64,000 nt of DNA from an uncultured Lachnospiraceae bacterium (GCA_950097145.1 CATNCF010000005.1:1-64000), one strand, 5' to 3'. Counted from the stretch's first letter, positions 32,576 to 43,468 are shown. The notes: generated from the sequence alone by a model not told the origin. Numbers and translations: made by a program.

Positions 32576-33625
32576 TTAACGAATGTTTATATTTCCACTC
32601 TCACATTCAATAAAAATTCTGTTATCTTTTTGATTGTCTTTTTGATAATGTATTTCACCATCGTCATCTTCTTTGATTCTATTGCCGTCCAGCCTTACGG
32701 TGCCATATTCGTTATGGAGTTCATAATTGTAATCTGATACAGAATCAGTCAGAACCAGAGATACATCACCGTAAGCGCTGGTAATATCTGTTGTGCCAAG
32801 TTCTGCCTGGTTAAAATCTATATTTCCGGAATCCATGGAAATGCTGCTGCTTTTTACCTTGAGTTCTTCTACAGAGCAGTTGCCATATTCATCCTTCACC
32901 GTCAGTGTACCTGCTTCCAATTTTGAAAGTGAGAGATTGCCGCTATCCAGTGTAATGGAGGCTTTATCAGAAACTTGAAAAGTATTTCCGGTAATATTTC
33001 CGTATTCATTGGAAATGTCCAGGGTATCGCAGGTAATGGTTTCAGATTCCAGATTTCCAGAATCTGCGTCAATAGAGAGTTTTTCTCCAGAGAAAGAACC
33101 CAGGTCAAGATTTCCATACTCAATTTTGATATCAGCATTTTGGGCCTGTATCTCCTTAATTTCTACATTTCCGCTGTCATTAGATAGTTCCAGCAGATCA
33201 AAATATTGTTTCTCTGGCACATAAAGATTCACATAATAGGGTTCATATCTTGGGGGATTCAAAAACAGATGAAAACCATTGCGGTATTTTGTCTGGGTGT
33301 TTCCTTCCTGAAAATAAAACCTGCCTTTTGACACTTTATATTCAGGCTTTTCACAACTGCCGTCCATATGGTATTCCAGATAATAATCATCTCCTGGAAG
33401 TATGGAAAGATTACAGTAACTCAGATTGATGGAGATTTCTGAAAATGCTTCCAGTTTTCGTTTTTCCAGCTCCCATGGCTGTGGAACTGATTCTTTTCTG
33501 GCAGAAACATTGTGTGTTAATGCGGCTCCTGTGCGTATTCCCTGGGCTATTACCATACCAGAACAGATGATTCCAGAAAGTACGGCAATGCCCAGGATAA
33601 CAGTTAAGATTTTATTTCGTTTCAT
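32576..33625 (-). CDS. DUF4097 beta-strand repeat protein, membrane-anchored or secreted
   Basis: 349 residues, ATG 33625 with AAGGAGG upstream. N-terminal hydrophobic segment (ILTVILGIAVLSGIICSGMV), then an extracytoplasmic beta-solenoid in which 'DSGN' and 'EYGN' turns alternate about every 20 residues (NDSGNVEI, IEYGNLDL, ADSGNLES, NEYGNITG, LDSGNLSL, DEYGNCSV, MDSGNIDF). This is the DUF4097/LiaG-like family, often linked to cell-envelope stress. It is isolated from other envelope genes here. The ladder regularity suggests a rigid rod; no enzymatic residues are seen. Confidence 0.85.
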   Translation of the reverse strand: MKRNKILTVILGIAVLSGIICSGMVIAQGIRTGAALTHNVSARKESVPQPWELEKRKLEAFSEISINLSYCNLSILPGDDYYLEYHMDGSCEKPEYKVSKGRFYFQEGNTQTKYRNGFHLFLNPPRYEPYYVNLYVPEKQYFDLLELSNDSGNVEIKEIQAQNADIKIEYGNLDLGSFSGEKLSIDADSGNLESETITCDTLDISNEYGNITGNTFQVSDKASITLDSGNLSLSKLEAGTLTVKDEYGNCSVEELKVKSSSISMDSGNIDFNQAELGTTDITSAYGDVSLVLTDSVSDYNYELHNEYGTVRLDGNRIKEDDDGEIHYQKDNQKDNRIFIECESGNINIR

Positions 33626-33723
33626 TTGAGTGTCCTCCTTTAAGTTTCCTAAGTGTACGGATAACCTGTTCTATTAGATAAAACGAGTTCGAAAAGGAAT
33701 TCACTTCAAAAAAATATAGTTTG

Positions 33724-36700
33724 TTATTTGTCTGCGTCATTCTGAAGTTTTGCCAGATTCTTTTGCGCCGTGGACAGCATCAGTTTGATACGGTTCAATT
33801 GGTTGACTTCAGAAGCTCCCGGATCGTAGTCGATGGCTACAATGTTGGCTAAGGGATATTGATGCCTTATTTCCTTGATGACACCTTTTCCCACGACATG
33901 GTTTGGAAGGCAGCCAAAGGGCTGGGCGCATACAATGTTATTTGTGCCAGAATGAATTAGTTCCAGCATTTCCCCGGTGAGAAACCATCCCTCGCCAGTC
34001 TGGTTCCCCTGGGAGACGATGGGATCAGCGTACTTTGCCAGGGTTTCAATGTGTGCTGGAGCCTGGAAATGACGGCTTTTTTCAAATTCTTTCCGCGCAC
34101 TGCTCCGCAGCCATTCTAAGGCTTTAATCCCAAGATTTGCATTTCTGGCGCTGGATTTTTTCGTTCCCAGATGTTCTGCTTTGAAATTATTGTTGTAAAA
34201 ACAATAGAGCAGAAAATCGGTGAGATCTGGTACTACAGCCTCAGCGCCTTCCGATTCCAGCAGATCTACCAGGTAATTGTTGGCGGCAGGCAGGAATTTT
34301 ACGAGGATTTCTCCTACAATGCCGACTCTGGGTTTCTTCTGATCATTCATTGGGAGTTTATCGAAATCTTGAATGATATGGCGGCAGTACTGTTTGAATT
34401 TCCGGTGGGAAATTACTTTGTCCCTGGAGACAAAGCGGATACATCTCTGTTTCCATTTTTCGTGAAGGGCATTGGCAGTACCTGAAACCGCCTCATAAGG
34501 TCTGGTGCGGTAAAGGCAGCGCATGAAAATATCTCCAAAAATCAGAGCATATAAGCCTCTTTGCAGAAGAGGAAGTGACAGCTTAAAGCCAGGATTTTCT
34601 TCTAATCCGCTGAGGTTGATGGAAATTACAGGGATATCCGGGCATCCTGCTTTTTCCAGCGCCCGCCGGATAAACCCAATATAGTTAGAGGCACGGCATC
34701 CTCCTCCGGTCTGGCTTACAATGACGGCTGTTTTATTCAGGTCATATTTGCCAGACATCACAGCCTCCATAATTTGGCCCACTACCATGAGAGAAGGGTA
34801 GCAGGCATCGTTATTTACATATCGCAGTCCCATGTCCACGGCCGATTTTCCGTCATTGCCAAGTACTACCATGTTGTATCCGGAGGCTTGAAATGCGGGC
34901 TGCAGCAGTTCGAAATGAATAGGCGACATTTGAGGGCAGAGAATTGTGTAGTTTTTGCGCATTTCTTCCGTAAATATCACCCGCTTGTAACTGGAAGGTA
35001 CAATGGTACGGCATTTCTTCTGCTTTTCTTTTACCCGCAGAGCTGACAGCAGGGAACGGATGCGGATGCGTGCCGCCCCAAGGTTATTGACTTCGTCAAT
35101 TTTCAGGCAGGTATAAATTTTGCCTGATTTCGACAGGATGTCGTTCACCTGATCCGTAGTGACGGCATCCAGTCCGCAGCCGAAGGAATTGAGCTGGATG
35201 AGATCCAGATCTTCTCTTGTTTTCACAAAATTTGCAGCAGCATACAGTCTGGAATGGTACATCCACTGATCCATTACCATCAGGGGTCGTTCCACATCTG
35301 CCAAATGAGAAACGGAGTCTTCTGTAAGCACGGCAATCCCATAAGAGTTGATGAGTTCTGGAATTCCATGGTGGATTTCCGGGTCTATATGGTAAGGACG
35401 TCCTGCAAGCACAATTCCCCTGTGACCGGTTTTTTCCATGTATTTTAGGGTTTCTTCCCCTTTCTGGCGTATATCTTTGCGCATATGTTCAAGTTCCTGC
35501 CAGCCGGTTTCTACAGCGGCTTTTATCTCTTCCGGGGAAATAGAAAATTCCTGGAAAAATACCTGCTGAAGCTGTTGAGTCAGTACCTCTTTTGAGGAGA
35601 AGGACATAAACGGATTTAAAAAGCGCACTTTGCCAGAGGTGATTTCATCTACATTATTCTTAATGTTTTCTGCATAGGAGGTGACAATAGGGCAGTTATA
35701 GTGATTGTTGGAGTCGGGAAATTCATTTCTCTCATAAGGAATACAGGGATAAAAAATGAAATCAGCCTGATTCTTTATCAGCCAGGTTACGTGCCCGTGA
35801 GCCAGTTTAGCAGGATAACATTCAGATTCACTGGGGATGGATTCGATCCCAAGTTCATAAATTTTGCGGGTGGACTGGGGGGACAGCAGGGTGCGGAATT
35901 TCAGAGTACGGAAAAATACTGCCCAAAAGGGGTAGTTTTCGTACATATTCAATACCCTGGGAATTCCCACAGTTCCGCGGATTGCCGTTTTCTCAGATAA
36001 AGGTTTATAAGCAAAGATGCGGCGGTTCTTATATTCAAAAAGGTTGGGAATCTTCTCTTTATTTTTTTCCTGTCCAAGACCTTTTTCGCAGCGGTTTCCA
36101 GTGATAAAGCTGCGGTTTCCTGAAAAATGATTAATGGTCAAAAGACAGTGGTTCGTGCAGCCCTGGCACCGGGCTAATTTTGTCTCAACCTTAAGATCTT
36201 CAATTTCCTGAATGGAAAGCATGGTAGTATCAGGATGATCTTCGTAACGTTCTCTTGCAATAAGGGCGGCGCCAAAAGCCCCCATGATACCTGCAATGTC
36301 CGGGCGCACGGCGTCGCAGCCGGATATTTTTTCAAAACTTCTTAAGACAGCATCATTATAAAAGGTTCCGCCTTGAACCACAATATGTCTGCCTAAATCC
36401 TTAGCGTCGCTGACCTTAATTACCTTAAACAGGGCATTTTTAATGACAGAATATGCCAGTCCCGCTGAGATATCAGCTACCTCTGCGCCTTCCTTTTGCG
36501 CTTGTTTTACCTTAGAATTCATAAACACCGTACAGCGTGTACCAAGATCAATGGGATTTTCAGCAAACAAGGCAGCCTGGGCAAAGTCTTCCACAGAATA
36601 ATTCAGGGACTTGGCGAAAGTTTCAATAAAGGAACCGCATCCAGAAGAACACGCTTCATTGAGCTGCACGCTGTCTACGGTCTGGTTCTTGATTTTAATG

Positions 36701-37989
36701 CATTTCATATCCTGGCCGCCAATGTCCAGGATGCAGTCTACCTCCGGATTGAAAAAAGCAGCGGCATAATAATGGGCGACAGTTTCTACTTCCCCTTCAT
36801 CCAGCATAAAAGCGGATTTCAGCAGGGCTTCCCCATAACCAGTGGAGCAGGAATGTACAATCTGCGCATGTTCCGGCATGAGACTGTAGATTTCCCGGAG
36901 GGCAAGAGTAGCAGTGGCAAGGGGATTGCCGTTATTGCTGCTGTAAAAGGAATATAGTAAAGCGCCGTCCTCTCCTACCAGAGCTACCTTAGTAGTAGTA
37001 GAACCCGCGTCAATGCCCAGATAGCAGTTTCCCTGGTAGGTAGACAGTTCACTGGTCATTACATGGTGTCTGCTGTGGCGTTTTTGAAATCTTAAATATT
37101 CACTTTGATCTGCAAATAGAGGTTCCATCCGCTCTACTTCAAATTCCATATGAAAATCGTTGGACAGTTTATTTAAAATATCGTTCAGTTCCATGGATAT
37201 TTCCCGTTCATAATTCAGGGCAGAACCAATTGCCGCAAAAAGATGAGAATGTTCGGGAGCTATCGTATGTTCCTGATCCAGCTTTAAGGTGCGGATAAAA
37301 GTTTCTTTTAACTCTGATAAAAAGTGTAAAGGGCCGCCTAAAAATGCCACGTGTCCCCGTATAGGTTTTCCGCAGGCAAGACCGGAAATTGTCTGGTTGA
37401 CCACTGCCTGGAAAATGGACGCGGCAAGGTCTTCTTTAGAAGCTCCTTCGTTGATTAACGGCTGGATATCAGATTTGGCAAATACGCCGCAGCGTGCCGC
37501 GATGGGGTAGAGCGCCTTATAATTTTTTGCGTAAGTATTTAATCCGGTGGCGTCTGTCTGGAGCAGGGAAGCCATCTGGTCAATAAAGGAACCGGTACCG
37601 CCCGCACAGATGCCGTTCATGCGCTGTTCTACATTTCCGCCTTCAAAATATATAATTTTTGCATCTTCACCGCCTAATTCAATCGCAACGTCCGTCTGGG
37701 GAGCGTAATCCTGCAGTGCACTGGAGACAGCAATGACTTCCTGTACAAAGGGGATTTCCAGGTGTTTTGCCAAAGTCAGACCTCCAGAACCGGTAATTAC
37801 CGGGGATAGCAGTATATTTCCCAGAGCGTCGCTTGCCTTTGAGAGCAGATCGGAAAGAGTTTCCCGGATATTTGCGAAATGTCTCTCATAGTCAGCAAAG
37901 ACTATCTCATTCTCCTGGTTTAATATAGCAATTTTTACAGTGGTTGAACCAATATCAATGCCCAGCCTGTGTAAATTTTGTTTTCCCAT
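33724..37989 (-). CDS. giant acyl-CoA dehydratase activase (two BadF/BcrA ATPase domains plus dehydratase-like region)
   Basis: 1421 residues from ATG 37989 (GGAGGAAATAAT upstream; an ATG 13 codons earlier lacks a site). Two ASKHA ATPase domains stand in tandem: '[15 protein letters not shown]' with cluster cysteines in '[11 protein letters not shown]' and '[10 protein letters not shown]', and '[15 protein letters not shown]' with '[11 protein letters not shown]' and '[10 protein letters not shown]'. A DUF2229/dehydratase-like region follows ([17 protein letters not shown], '[15 protein letters not shown]'). Relatives of HgdC/FldI activate 2-hydroxyacyl-CoA dehydratases by ATP-driven electron injection. 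No dehydratase genes are adjacent, so the target is unknown; this fused version is widespread in Clostridia with unproven role. Confidence 0.9.
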   Translation of the reverse strand: MGKQNLHRLGIDIGSTTVKIAILNQENEIVFADYERHFANIRETLSDLLSKASDALGNILLSPVITGSGGLTLAKHLEIPFVQEVIAVSSALQDYAPQTDVAIELGGEDAKIIYFEGGNVEQRMNGICAGGTGSFIDQMASLLQTDATGLNTYAKNYKALYPIAARCGVFAKSDIQPLINEGASKEDLAASIFQAVVNQTISGLACGKPIRGHVAFLGGPLHFLSELKETFIRTLKLDQEHTIAPEHSHLFAAIGSALNYEREISMELNDILNKLSNDFHMEFEVERMEPLFADQSEYLRFQKRHSRHHVMTSELSTYQGNCYLGIDAGSTTTKVALVGEDGALLYSFYSSNNGNPLATATLALREIYSLMPEHAQIVHSCSTGYGEALLKSAFMLDEGEVETVAHYYAAAFFNPEVDCILDIGGQDMKCIKIKNQTVDSVQLNEACSSGCGSFIETFAKSLNYSVEDFAQAALFAENPIDLGTRCTVFMNSKVKQAQKEGAEVADISAGLAYSVIKNALFKVIKVSDAKDLGRHIVVQGGTFYNDAVLRSFEKISGCDAVRPDIAGIMGAFGAALIARERYEDHPDTTMLSIQEIEDLKVETKLARCQGCTNHCLLTINHFSGNRSFITGNRCEKGLGQEKNKEKIPNLFEYKNRRIFAYKPLSEKTAIRGTVGIPRVLNMYENYPFWAVFFRTLKFRTLLSPQSTRKIYELGIESIPSESECYPAKLAHGHVTWLIKNQADFIFYPCIPYERNEFPDSNNHYNCPIVTSYAENIKNNVDEITSGKVRFLNPFMSFSSKEVLTQQLQQVFFQEFSISPEEIKAAVETGWQELEHMRKDIRQKGEETLKYMEKTGHRGIVLAGRPYHIDPEIHHGIPELINSYGIAVLTEDSVSHLADVERPLMVMDQWMYHSRLYAAANFVKTREDLDLIQLNSFGCGLDAVTTDQVNDILSKSGKIYTCLKIDEVNNLGAARIRIRSLLSALRVKEKQKKCRTIVPSSYKRVIFTEEMRKNYTILCPQMSPIHFELLQPAFQASGYNMVVLGNDGKSAVDMGLRYVNNDACYPSLMVVGQIMEAVMSGKYDLNKTAVIVSQTGGGCRASNYIGFIRRALEKAGCPDIPVISINLSGLEENPGFKLSLPLLQRGLYALIFGDIFMRCLYRTRPYEAVSGTANALHEKWKQRCIRFVSRDKVISHRKFKQYCRHIIQDFDKLPMNDQKKPRVGIVGEILVKFLPAANNYLVDLLESEGAEAVVPDLTDFLLYCFYNNNFKAEHLGTKKSSARNANLGIKALEWLRSSARKEFEKSRHFQAPAHIETLAKYADPIVSQGNQTGEGWFLTGEMLELIHSGTNNIVCAQPFGCLPNHVVGKGVIKEIRHQYPLANIVAIDYDPGASEVNQLNRIKLMLSTAQKNLAKLQNDADK

Positions 37990-38386
37990 ATTATTTCCTC
38001 CATTCTGTGCTTTGTGCACAAAACTCATGGGCGTTTTCTGTTTGAAAATGCTTTGAGCCCAAAAAAGAATCCTGATTTAGAGAATTGTCCGCCTTTTGCG
38101 GCATACTAAATTTTACAATTTCTTCCTATTAAAATATAGTCCTGAAATCAAGCAACGTTTATTATACGACAGGAAATTACAAAAAACAATTCATTTCTCA
38201 GATTTTATGGAATGTTTAGAATCTATATGAAATTTTTTTGAGTTCCTTTGTGAAATAGTGACGATAGAACGCAGGAAATCACTGATTTAATATATGCAGG
38301 AGACAGGTGGATAGAACCGTTTTCCAGAACCGGAATATAATAACAGCAAAGAAAATCATGTAATAGAACATGGAGGAAAGAAAATT
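37990..38386. other. divergent intergenic region
   Basis: AT-rich, about 400 bases, must hold promoters for the activase and the LysM gene, but no -35/-10 pair with good spacing stands out and no RNA gene or operator was found. Confidence 0.4.
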
Positions 38387-38737
38387 ATGGCTAGAATTAT
38401 ACCTATTCCTATCGGCCCCATTTTTCCAGGAGGACCGTGCAGGGGAATCATACATGTGATACAAAAGGGCGATACGCTTTATCAATTAGGAAAGAGATAT
38501 CACGTAAGTGTAGGGCAATTGATGTTTGCAAATCCATTTGTAGATGTATACAATCTGCAGATTGGGGATGAACTGTGCATTCCAGCTACCATTCAGCCCA
38601 GAGCTGTAGGAGCAGGGGAGCGCCAGGAGTACATGGAGATGGAAAATTGGGATGAAGGTGTTCGTGATGATTGGAATGAACAGGACAATGACAGGGATTG
38701 GGATGGCCGGGAAAATAATGACGACTGGAGTGACTAA
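38387..38737 (+). CDS. LysM-domain protein
   Basis: 116 residues, ATG 38387 after TGGAGGAAAG. A short Pro/Gly-rich lead is followed by one LysM domain ('IHVIQKGDTLYQLGKRYHVS' to 'LQIGDELCIPA'), which binds peptidoglycan or related glycans. The tail is an Asp/Asn/Trp-rich linker (DWNEQDNDRDWDGRENNDD). There is no signal peptide; similar short LysM proteins in spore formers are found in spore coats. Role inferred only. Confidence 0.85.
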   Translation: MARIIPIPIGPIFPGGPCRGIIHVIQKGDTLYQLGKRYHVSVGQLMFANPFVDVYNLQIGDELCIPATIQPRAVGAGERQEYMEMENWDEGVRDDWNEQDNDRDWDGRENNDDWSD

Positions 38738-38812
38738 AAATATAATAGTTCCGTCTGTACGAGATGGGGTGCAGTCGAATATATAAAGTTTTTATGAAGT
38801 GAGTTCCATTCG

Positions 38813-38841
38813 TTGACAAAGCCGGGGAGAAAATTTATAAT
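38813..38841 (+). promoter_or_regulatory. promoter of the rhomboid-like gene
   Basis: TTGACA (38813-38818), 17-base spacer, TATAAT (38836-38841): perfect consensus, 29 bases before the start. Confidence 0.85.
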
Positions 38842-38870
38842 GAAAGCAATAAATTTGAGAGAGGTGCATT

Positions 38871-39710
38871 ATGAATTTTCTGAATAAAATGGAACGGAAA
38901 TTCGGCAGATTTGCAATTCCAAATCTGACATTTTGGCTGATTGGTGCATGGGTATTGGGGTTTATCATACAATACACCATGCCGGACGCCCAGAATCTGC
39001 TTGTACTGGAACCTTATCTGATTCTAAAAGGGCAGGTCTGGAGGCTGGTATCCTGGATATTGATTCCCCCGGCAGTTAATATTCTATTCCTGATCTTTTT
39101 TCTGTCCTGCTATTATTTTATCGGGACTTCCATTGAACAGGCTATTGGAACCTTCCGCTATAATGTCTATTTGTTTGGCGGGCTTTTGTTTACCTTATTA
39201 GGGGCATTCCTTTTATATGTGATTTATTGGCTTTCCGCAGGGATACCAGTAATGGGAATCGGCTCTTATTTTGGTACGGAATACGTAACCATGTCATTGT
39301 TTCTGGCTTTTGCGTCAATCTTTCCCAATGTGGAATTCCGGCTTTATTTCATCCTTCCATTTAAGGCGAAATGGCTGGGCATTGTGGATGCTGTCTGGAT
39401 GATATTTTCTTTTATAGTCAGCAATTGGGCAGGCAGGGTGGCAATTATTGCGTCGCTTTTGAATTTCCTGATATTCTTTTTCAGTACCAGGAATTTTCAG
39501 AGGATTTCACCCAGGGAGATTCACAGAAAGCAGGTCTACCGTCAGCAGATGCGCCAGTCTCAGGGTGTTACCAAACATAAATGTGCCATCTGTGGAAGAA
39601 CGGAGCAGGATGGGGCAGAGCTGGAATTTCGATTTTGCTCGAAATGTGAGGGGAATTATGAATACTGCCAGGATCATCTTTTTACCCATCAGCACATCAA
39701 GAGAAGCTGA
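38871..39710 (+). CDS. rhomboid-like membrane protein with C-terminal zinc-binding tail
   Basis: 279 residues, ATG 38871 after AGAGAGG. About six membrane segments between 17 and 220, with the rhomboid-type opening 'LILKGQVWRLVSWILIPP'. The catalytic GxSG of rhomboid proteases is absent in the expected helix (GGLLFTLLGAFLLYVIYW), so it is a pseudoprotease-like member. After a basic linker the tail has CAICGR, CSKC and 'YCQDHLFTHQH', a zinc-binding knuckle facing the cytoplasm. Function is unknown; membrane protein handling is a guess from the fold. Confidence 0.7.
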   Translation: MNFLNKMERKFGRFAIPNLTFWLIGAWVLGFIIQYTMPDAQNLLVLEPYLILKGQVWRLVSWILIPPAVNILFLIFFLSCYYFIGTSIEQAIGTFRYNVYLFGGLLFTLLGAFLLYVIYWLSAGIPVMGIGSYFGTEYVTMSLFLAFASIFPNVEFRLYFILPFKAKWLGIVDAVWMIFSFIVSNWAGRVAIIASLLNFLIFFFSTRNFQRISPREIHRKQVYRQQMRQSQGVTKHKCAICGRTEQDGAELEFRFCSKCEGNYEYCQDHLFTHQHIKRS

Positions 39711-39725
39711 CAGCATTGCCATCCA

Positions 39726-39754
39726 TTGACAAATGGGCATTTAGAATTTATAAT
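39726..39754 (+). promoter_or_regulatory. glnS promoter
   Basis: TTGACA (39726-39731), 17-base spacer, TATAAT (39749-39754). Confidence 0.85.
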
Positions 39755-39758
39755 AATT

Positions 39759-39801
39759 CACAAGAGCGTTTGAGAAGCACGCGTTCCAAACGCTTTTTGT
39801 G
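39759..39801 (+). terminator. hairpin with T-run at the very start of the glnS transcript
   Basis: AGCGTTTG (39765-39772) pairs with CAAACGCT (39787-39794), followed by T to 39798; outer CACAA/TTGTG extends the stem. It looks like a terminator, but the glnS promoter lies just upstream, so it would form the 5' end of the mRNA. It may end upstream transcription, stabilise the 5' end, or attenuate glnS. Confidence 0.65.
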
Positions 39802-39840
39802 TAATATTTTTAGAATACAGAGAAGCCAGGAGGAACACAA

Positions 39841-41523
39841 ATGGAAAACGAGATAGTTTCCAGGAACTTTATTGAACAGATTATTGAAGAAGATATTAAG
39901 GAAGGTCATTGTGAGACGGTAAGAACCCGTTTTCCGCCGGAGCCGAATGGTTATCTTCATATTGGACATGCCAAGTCCATTCTGTTGAATTATGGGCTTG
40001 CACAAAAGTATCATGGAAAATTTAACATGCGTTTTGATGATACGAATCCCACAAAAGAAAAAACAGAATTTGTAGATTCTATCAAAGAAGATATCAAGTG
40101 GCTGGGCGCAGACTGGGAAGACCGCCTGTTTTTTGCATCTGATTATTTTCAGCAGATGTATGAGGCGGCAGTGAAACTGATAAAAAAGGGCAAAGCCTAT
40201 GTATCTGAACTGAATGCAGAACAGATTCGGGAATACCGGGGCACTTTGACGGAACCAGGAAAAGAAGATCCAGGCGCTTTAAGAAGTATAGAAGAGAATT
40301 TGAAATTATTTGAAGCAATGAGAGATGGAAGATATGAGGACGGCGCCATGGTGCTTCGTGCCAGGATTGATATGGCTTCTCCCAATATTAACATGCGTGA
40401 TCCGATTTTGTACCGTGTAGCTCGTATGTCCCATCATAATACCGGTGATAAGTGGTGCATCTATCCTATGTATGACTTTGCCCATCCCATAGAGGATGCC
40501 ATAGAGGGTATTACCCATTCTATCTGTACCTTGGAATTTGAGGATCACAGGCCGTTGTACGACTGGGTGGTGCGGGAATTGGAATATGAGAATCCCCCGA
40601 AGCAGATTGAGTTTGCCAAGTTGTATCTTACCAATGTGGTAACAGGAAAGCGTTATATTAAGAAGCTGGTGGAGGATGGAATTGTAGACGGCTGGGATGA
40701 TCCGCGGCTGGTTTCCATTGCAGCTTTGCGCAGACGCGGCTTTACACCTGAATCTATCCAGAGATTTGTGGAACTTTGCGGGGTTTCAAAGGCAAACAGT
40801 TCTGTGGACTATGCCATGCTGGAATACTGCATCCGTGAAGATTTGAAATTAAGCCGTCCCAGAATGATGGCAGTGTTACATCCTATTAAACTGGTAATTG
40901 ACAATTATCCAGAGGGACAGGTAGAATATCTGGACGCTGCGAATAATCTTGAAAATGAAGAACTGGGCAGTCGCCAGATTCCTTTTTGCAGAGAATTGTA
41001 TATTGAACGGGAAGATTTTATGGAGGAACCTCCCAGAAAGTATTTCCGGCTGTTTCCGGGAAATGAAGTCCGGCTTATGCATGCATATTTTGTAAAATGT
41101 GAGAGTTTTGTGAAGGATGAGGACGGAAATATCACAGAAGTGCACTGTACCTATGATCCAGAGACAAAGGCTGGAAGCGGATTTACAGGCCGGAAGGTGA
41201 AGGGGACTATTCACTGGGTTCCTGCGCCCTTTGCCAAAACTTGCGAGGTACGGCTGTATGAAAATCTTGTAGATGAAGAAAAAGGGGTATACAATAAAGA
41301 GGACGGCAGTCTTAACCTGAATCCAAATTCACTTACTGTCTTGAAAGAATGTTATATAGAGCCTGCGTTGGCAGAAGCAGAGCCTTATGACAGCTATCAG
41401 TTTGTGAGACAGGGATTTTTTTGTGCAGATGCAAAAGATTCCAGACCCGAAGCACTGGTATTTAACAGAATTGTATCTTTAAAGAGTTCATATAAGCTGC
41501 CGGCTCAGAATGGGCAGGGCTAA
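39841..41523 (+). CDS. glnS: glutamine-tRNA ligase
   Basis: 560 residues, ATG 39841, CCAGGAGG upstream. Class I synthetase: '[16 protein letters not shown]' with HIGH at 40-43, 'FDDTNPTKE', '[10 protein letters not shown]' and '[10 protein letters not shown]' are GlnRS-type. The second signature, normally VMSKRK, reads VVTGKRY (about 267-273), a shift seen as conserved context but unusual. The C-terminal anticodon-binding beta barrels are complete. It charges tRNA-Gln directly; many Firmicutes lack it and use GatCAB instead, so its presence marks lineage. GluRS is encoded at 58133. Confidence 0.95.
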   Translation: MENEIVSRNFIEQIIEEDIKEGHCETVRTRFPPEPNGYLHIGHAKSILLNYGLAQKYHGKFNMRFDDTNPTKEKTEFVDSIKEDIKWLGADWEDRLFFASDYFQQMYEAAVKLIKKGKAYVSELNAEQIREYRGTLTEPGKEDPGALRSIEENLKLFEAMRDGRYEDGAMVLRARIDMASPNINMRDPILYRVARMSHHNTGDKWCIYPMYDFAHPIEDAIEGITHSICTLEFEDHRPLYDWVVRELEYENPPKQIEFAKLYLTNVVTGKRYIKKLVEDGIVDGWDDPRLVSIAALRRRGFTPESIQRFVELCGVSKANSSVDYAMLEYCIREDLKLSRPRMMAVLHPIKLVIDNYPEGQVEYLDAANNLENEELGSRQIPFCRELYIEREDFMEEPPRKYFRLFPGNEVRLMHAYFVKCESFVKDEDGNITEVHCTYDPETKAGSGFTGRKVKGTIHWVPAPFAKTCEVRLYENLVDEEKGVYNKEDGSLNLNPNSLTVLKECYIEPALAEAEPYDSYQFVRQGFFCADAKDSRPEALVFNRIVSLKSSYKLPAQNGQG

Positions 41524-41539
41524 GAGGAGGAAAAGCGCC

Positions 41540-42391
41540 ATGAATATATTTTCAGGATTAGAAAAATTTGGTTTGAAGTCTTCTGAGAACATGAATCTGT
41601 TTGATGATGATCAGAAAGAAGAAGGCAAAAAAGAAGAAGGCAGAAAATCAGAAGAAAAGGCTCCGTCAGAAGAGGAATTTCTTCTGGAAAAAAGCGTACG
41701 GTGTAAAGTATGTGATCAGGTATTTAAAACCAGGGTAGTCAAAAATGGAAGGGTGAAACGGTTAGAGCCGGATAAGGATTTAAGGCCAAGATTCCAGTAC
41801 ATTGACACTTTGAAATATGATATTACATCTTGTCCCCATTGCGGATATACTGCCATGAACCGTTATTTTGACCAGCTTATGCCTTCACAGGAGAAATTGA
41901 TTAGAGAGCAGATTGCAAGTCATTTCCAAGGGAAGAATGAGCTGCAGAAAACAGTTTTTACTTATGACGAAGCAGTTGATCGTTACAAATTGTCATTGAT
42001 GAATACAGTAGTAAAAAAAGGAAAAGATAGTGAGAAAGCATATACTTGTCTGAAGATTGCATGGCTGCTGCGGGGGAAAGCAGAGACTATGCCCTCTGGC
42101 ACCCCAGAGGAACAGGCGGCAAAGGAAGAGTGCCAGAAAGAAGAAGAAGTTTTTTATCAGCAGGCATATGAGGGGTTTTTAAAGGCAGTTTCCAAAGAAA
42201 TGTTCCCTATGTGCGGTATGGAACAGAGTACATTAGATTATCTTCTTGCCTATATGGCATATCATTTCAAGAAATATGAAGTGGCGTCAAAGCTTTTAGC
42301 AAGTGTTATGGCATCGGCTTCGGCAAGCAGGCGTATGAAGGATATGGGCCTGGAATTGAAGAATGAGATTATTGCCGAATTGAGAAAATAG
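41540..42391 (+). CDS. DUF2225 protein
   Basis: 283 residues from ATG 41540 (AGGAGG upstream; 16 bases after glnS). After an acidic/lysine-rich low-complexity lead (KEEGKKEEGRKSEEK), a zinc-ribbon-like start 'VRCKVCDQVFKTRVVK' and 'SCPHCGYTAMN' supply four cysteines. The remainder is helical (TPR-like). DUF2225 proteins are conserved in Clostridia, with no proven role. Probably co-transcribed with glnS. Confidence 0.85.
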   Translation: MNIFSGLEKFGLKSSENMNLFDDDQKEEGKKEEGRKSEEKAPSEEEFLLEKSVRCKVCDQVFKTRVVKNGRVKRLEPDKDLRPRFQYIDTLKYDITSCPHCGYTAMNRYFDQLMPSQEKLIREQIASHFQGKNELQKTVFTYDEAVDRYKLSLMNTVVKKGKDSEKAYTCLKIAWLLRGKAETMPSGTPEEQAAKEECQKEEEVFYQQAYEGFLKAVSKEMFPMCGMEQSTLDYLLAYMAYHFKKYEVASKLLASVMASASASRRMKDMGLELKNEIIAELRK

Positions 42392-42478
42392 AAGGAGGAA
42401 CCGCCGCCCAGGGCAGAGATTGAGTAAGCGGAACATAATTTAATATCCGGCACAGAGGTAATAATAGGAGGCAGAAGC

Positions 42479-43360
42479 ATGGAAAGACAGAGCAGATTTG
42501 CCGCAGGTATCTTTGTACTATTTGCAATGATATTCCTTACCGGCTGTACCACAGAAAAGCAGGCGAAGTACAATTTAGAGAAAAATAGCTATTTTGAGGC
42601 ACAGAGAGCTATGGGTCAGGCTTTAGAAGGAACTCCAAAAGAAAAGAAATTACAGGATGCTGCAGAGAAACTCAATCGGGAAGCCGAAAAACTAAGACGA
42701 TATCATAAGATGATGAAAGCTGCGATAAAAGCCATAAAGAAGGATGATGCCAAGGCATTAGATAAGCTTCAGATGAGTGAAGAAGGAAGAGAACTTGCAA
42801 GGCTGGCAGAAGAGGAGGGAAGCTGCCTTTATCTGCCGGACGGAGGAACAAGCGGAACAGGAATTGGCCTTTACGTCTTTGATGACTGCGACTGCCGACA
42901 ATGGTATTATGGCGATTATAAAGATGGAAAACGGGAAGGCAGCGGAATCTGGTATTATGTCAGCAGCCATACGGAAAACGGAAAACTTTATAAAGAAGTG
43001 TATGACGGCCAGTGGAGCAAGGATAAACCTAATGGGAGCGGGCATCAATTCATTGCTCTGGGCGGCAAGGTGGATACAGAACAGAAATTTAAAGTTAAAA
43101 ATGGACTGTTCTATGGAACGTATAAAATAAAAGAAACACTGGAAGACGGTACGGTAGTAACTGGAACATATAAGTTGAAAAAAGGGAAGTACGTCACGAT
43201 TTCTGATGAGGAATTGACAGCCAATAACTTTGAAGTGCCAGATAAACCGCATCTTCCGATTGCATTTTTGTACGACGAGGCAGGCGTAGTGAAAAGCTGC
43301 AAAATGGTGTATGCAGAGGATGTCACCAGAGGAGTGAAGCATTTTTATTCCCGCGAATAA
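42479..43360 (+). CDS. lipoprotein with MORN-type repeats
   Basis: 293 residues, ATG 42479, AGGAGGCAG upstream. Signal peptide ends in LTGC, a clear lipobox. A helical charged stretch (about 35-110) is followed by MORN-like repeats: 'YYGDYKDGKREGSGIWYY', 'YDGQWSKDKPNGSGHQF' and 'FYGTYKIKETLEDG'. MORN repeats in bacteria are mostly structural. It is probably anchored on the outer face of the membrane. It follows the DUF2225 gene by about 90 bases and may be in the same operon. Function is unknown. Confidence 0.8.
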   Translation: MERQSRFAAGIFVLFAMIFLTGCTTEKQAKYNLEKNSYFEAQRAMGQALEGTPKEKKLQDAAEKLNREAEKLRRYHKMMKAAIKAIKKDDAKALDKLQMSEEGRELARLAEEEGSCLYLPDGGTSGTGIGLYVFDDCDCRQWYYGDYKDGKREGSGIWYYVSSHTENGKLYKEVYDGQWSKDKPNGSGHQFIALGGKVDTEQKFKVKNGLFYGTYKIKETLEDGTVVTGTYKLKKGKYVTISDEELTANNFEVPDKPHLPIAFLYDEAGVVKSCKMVYAEDVTRGVKHFYSRE

Positions 43361-43468
43361 TGTACCCGCAGGGCGCTTAGGAACATAGACATGCTTGCAG
43401 GTATGTATGGATATTTGATTCTAATACAAACTGAGATAAAATGTTATAGGAACAATTGTAATTGTAAA

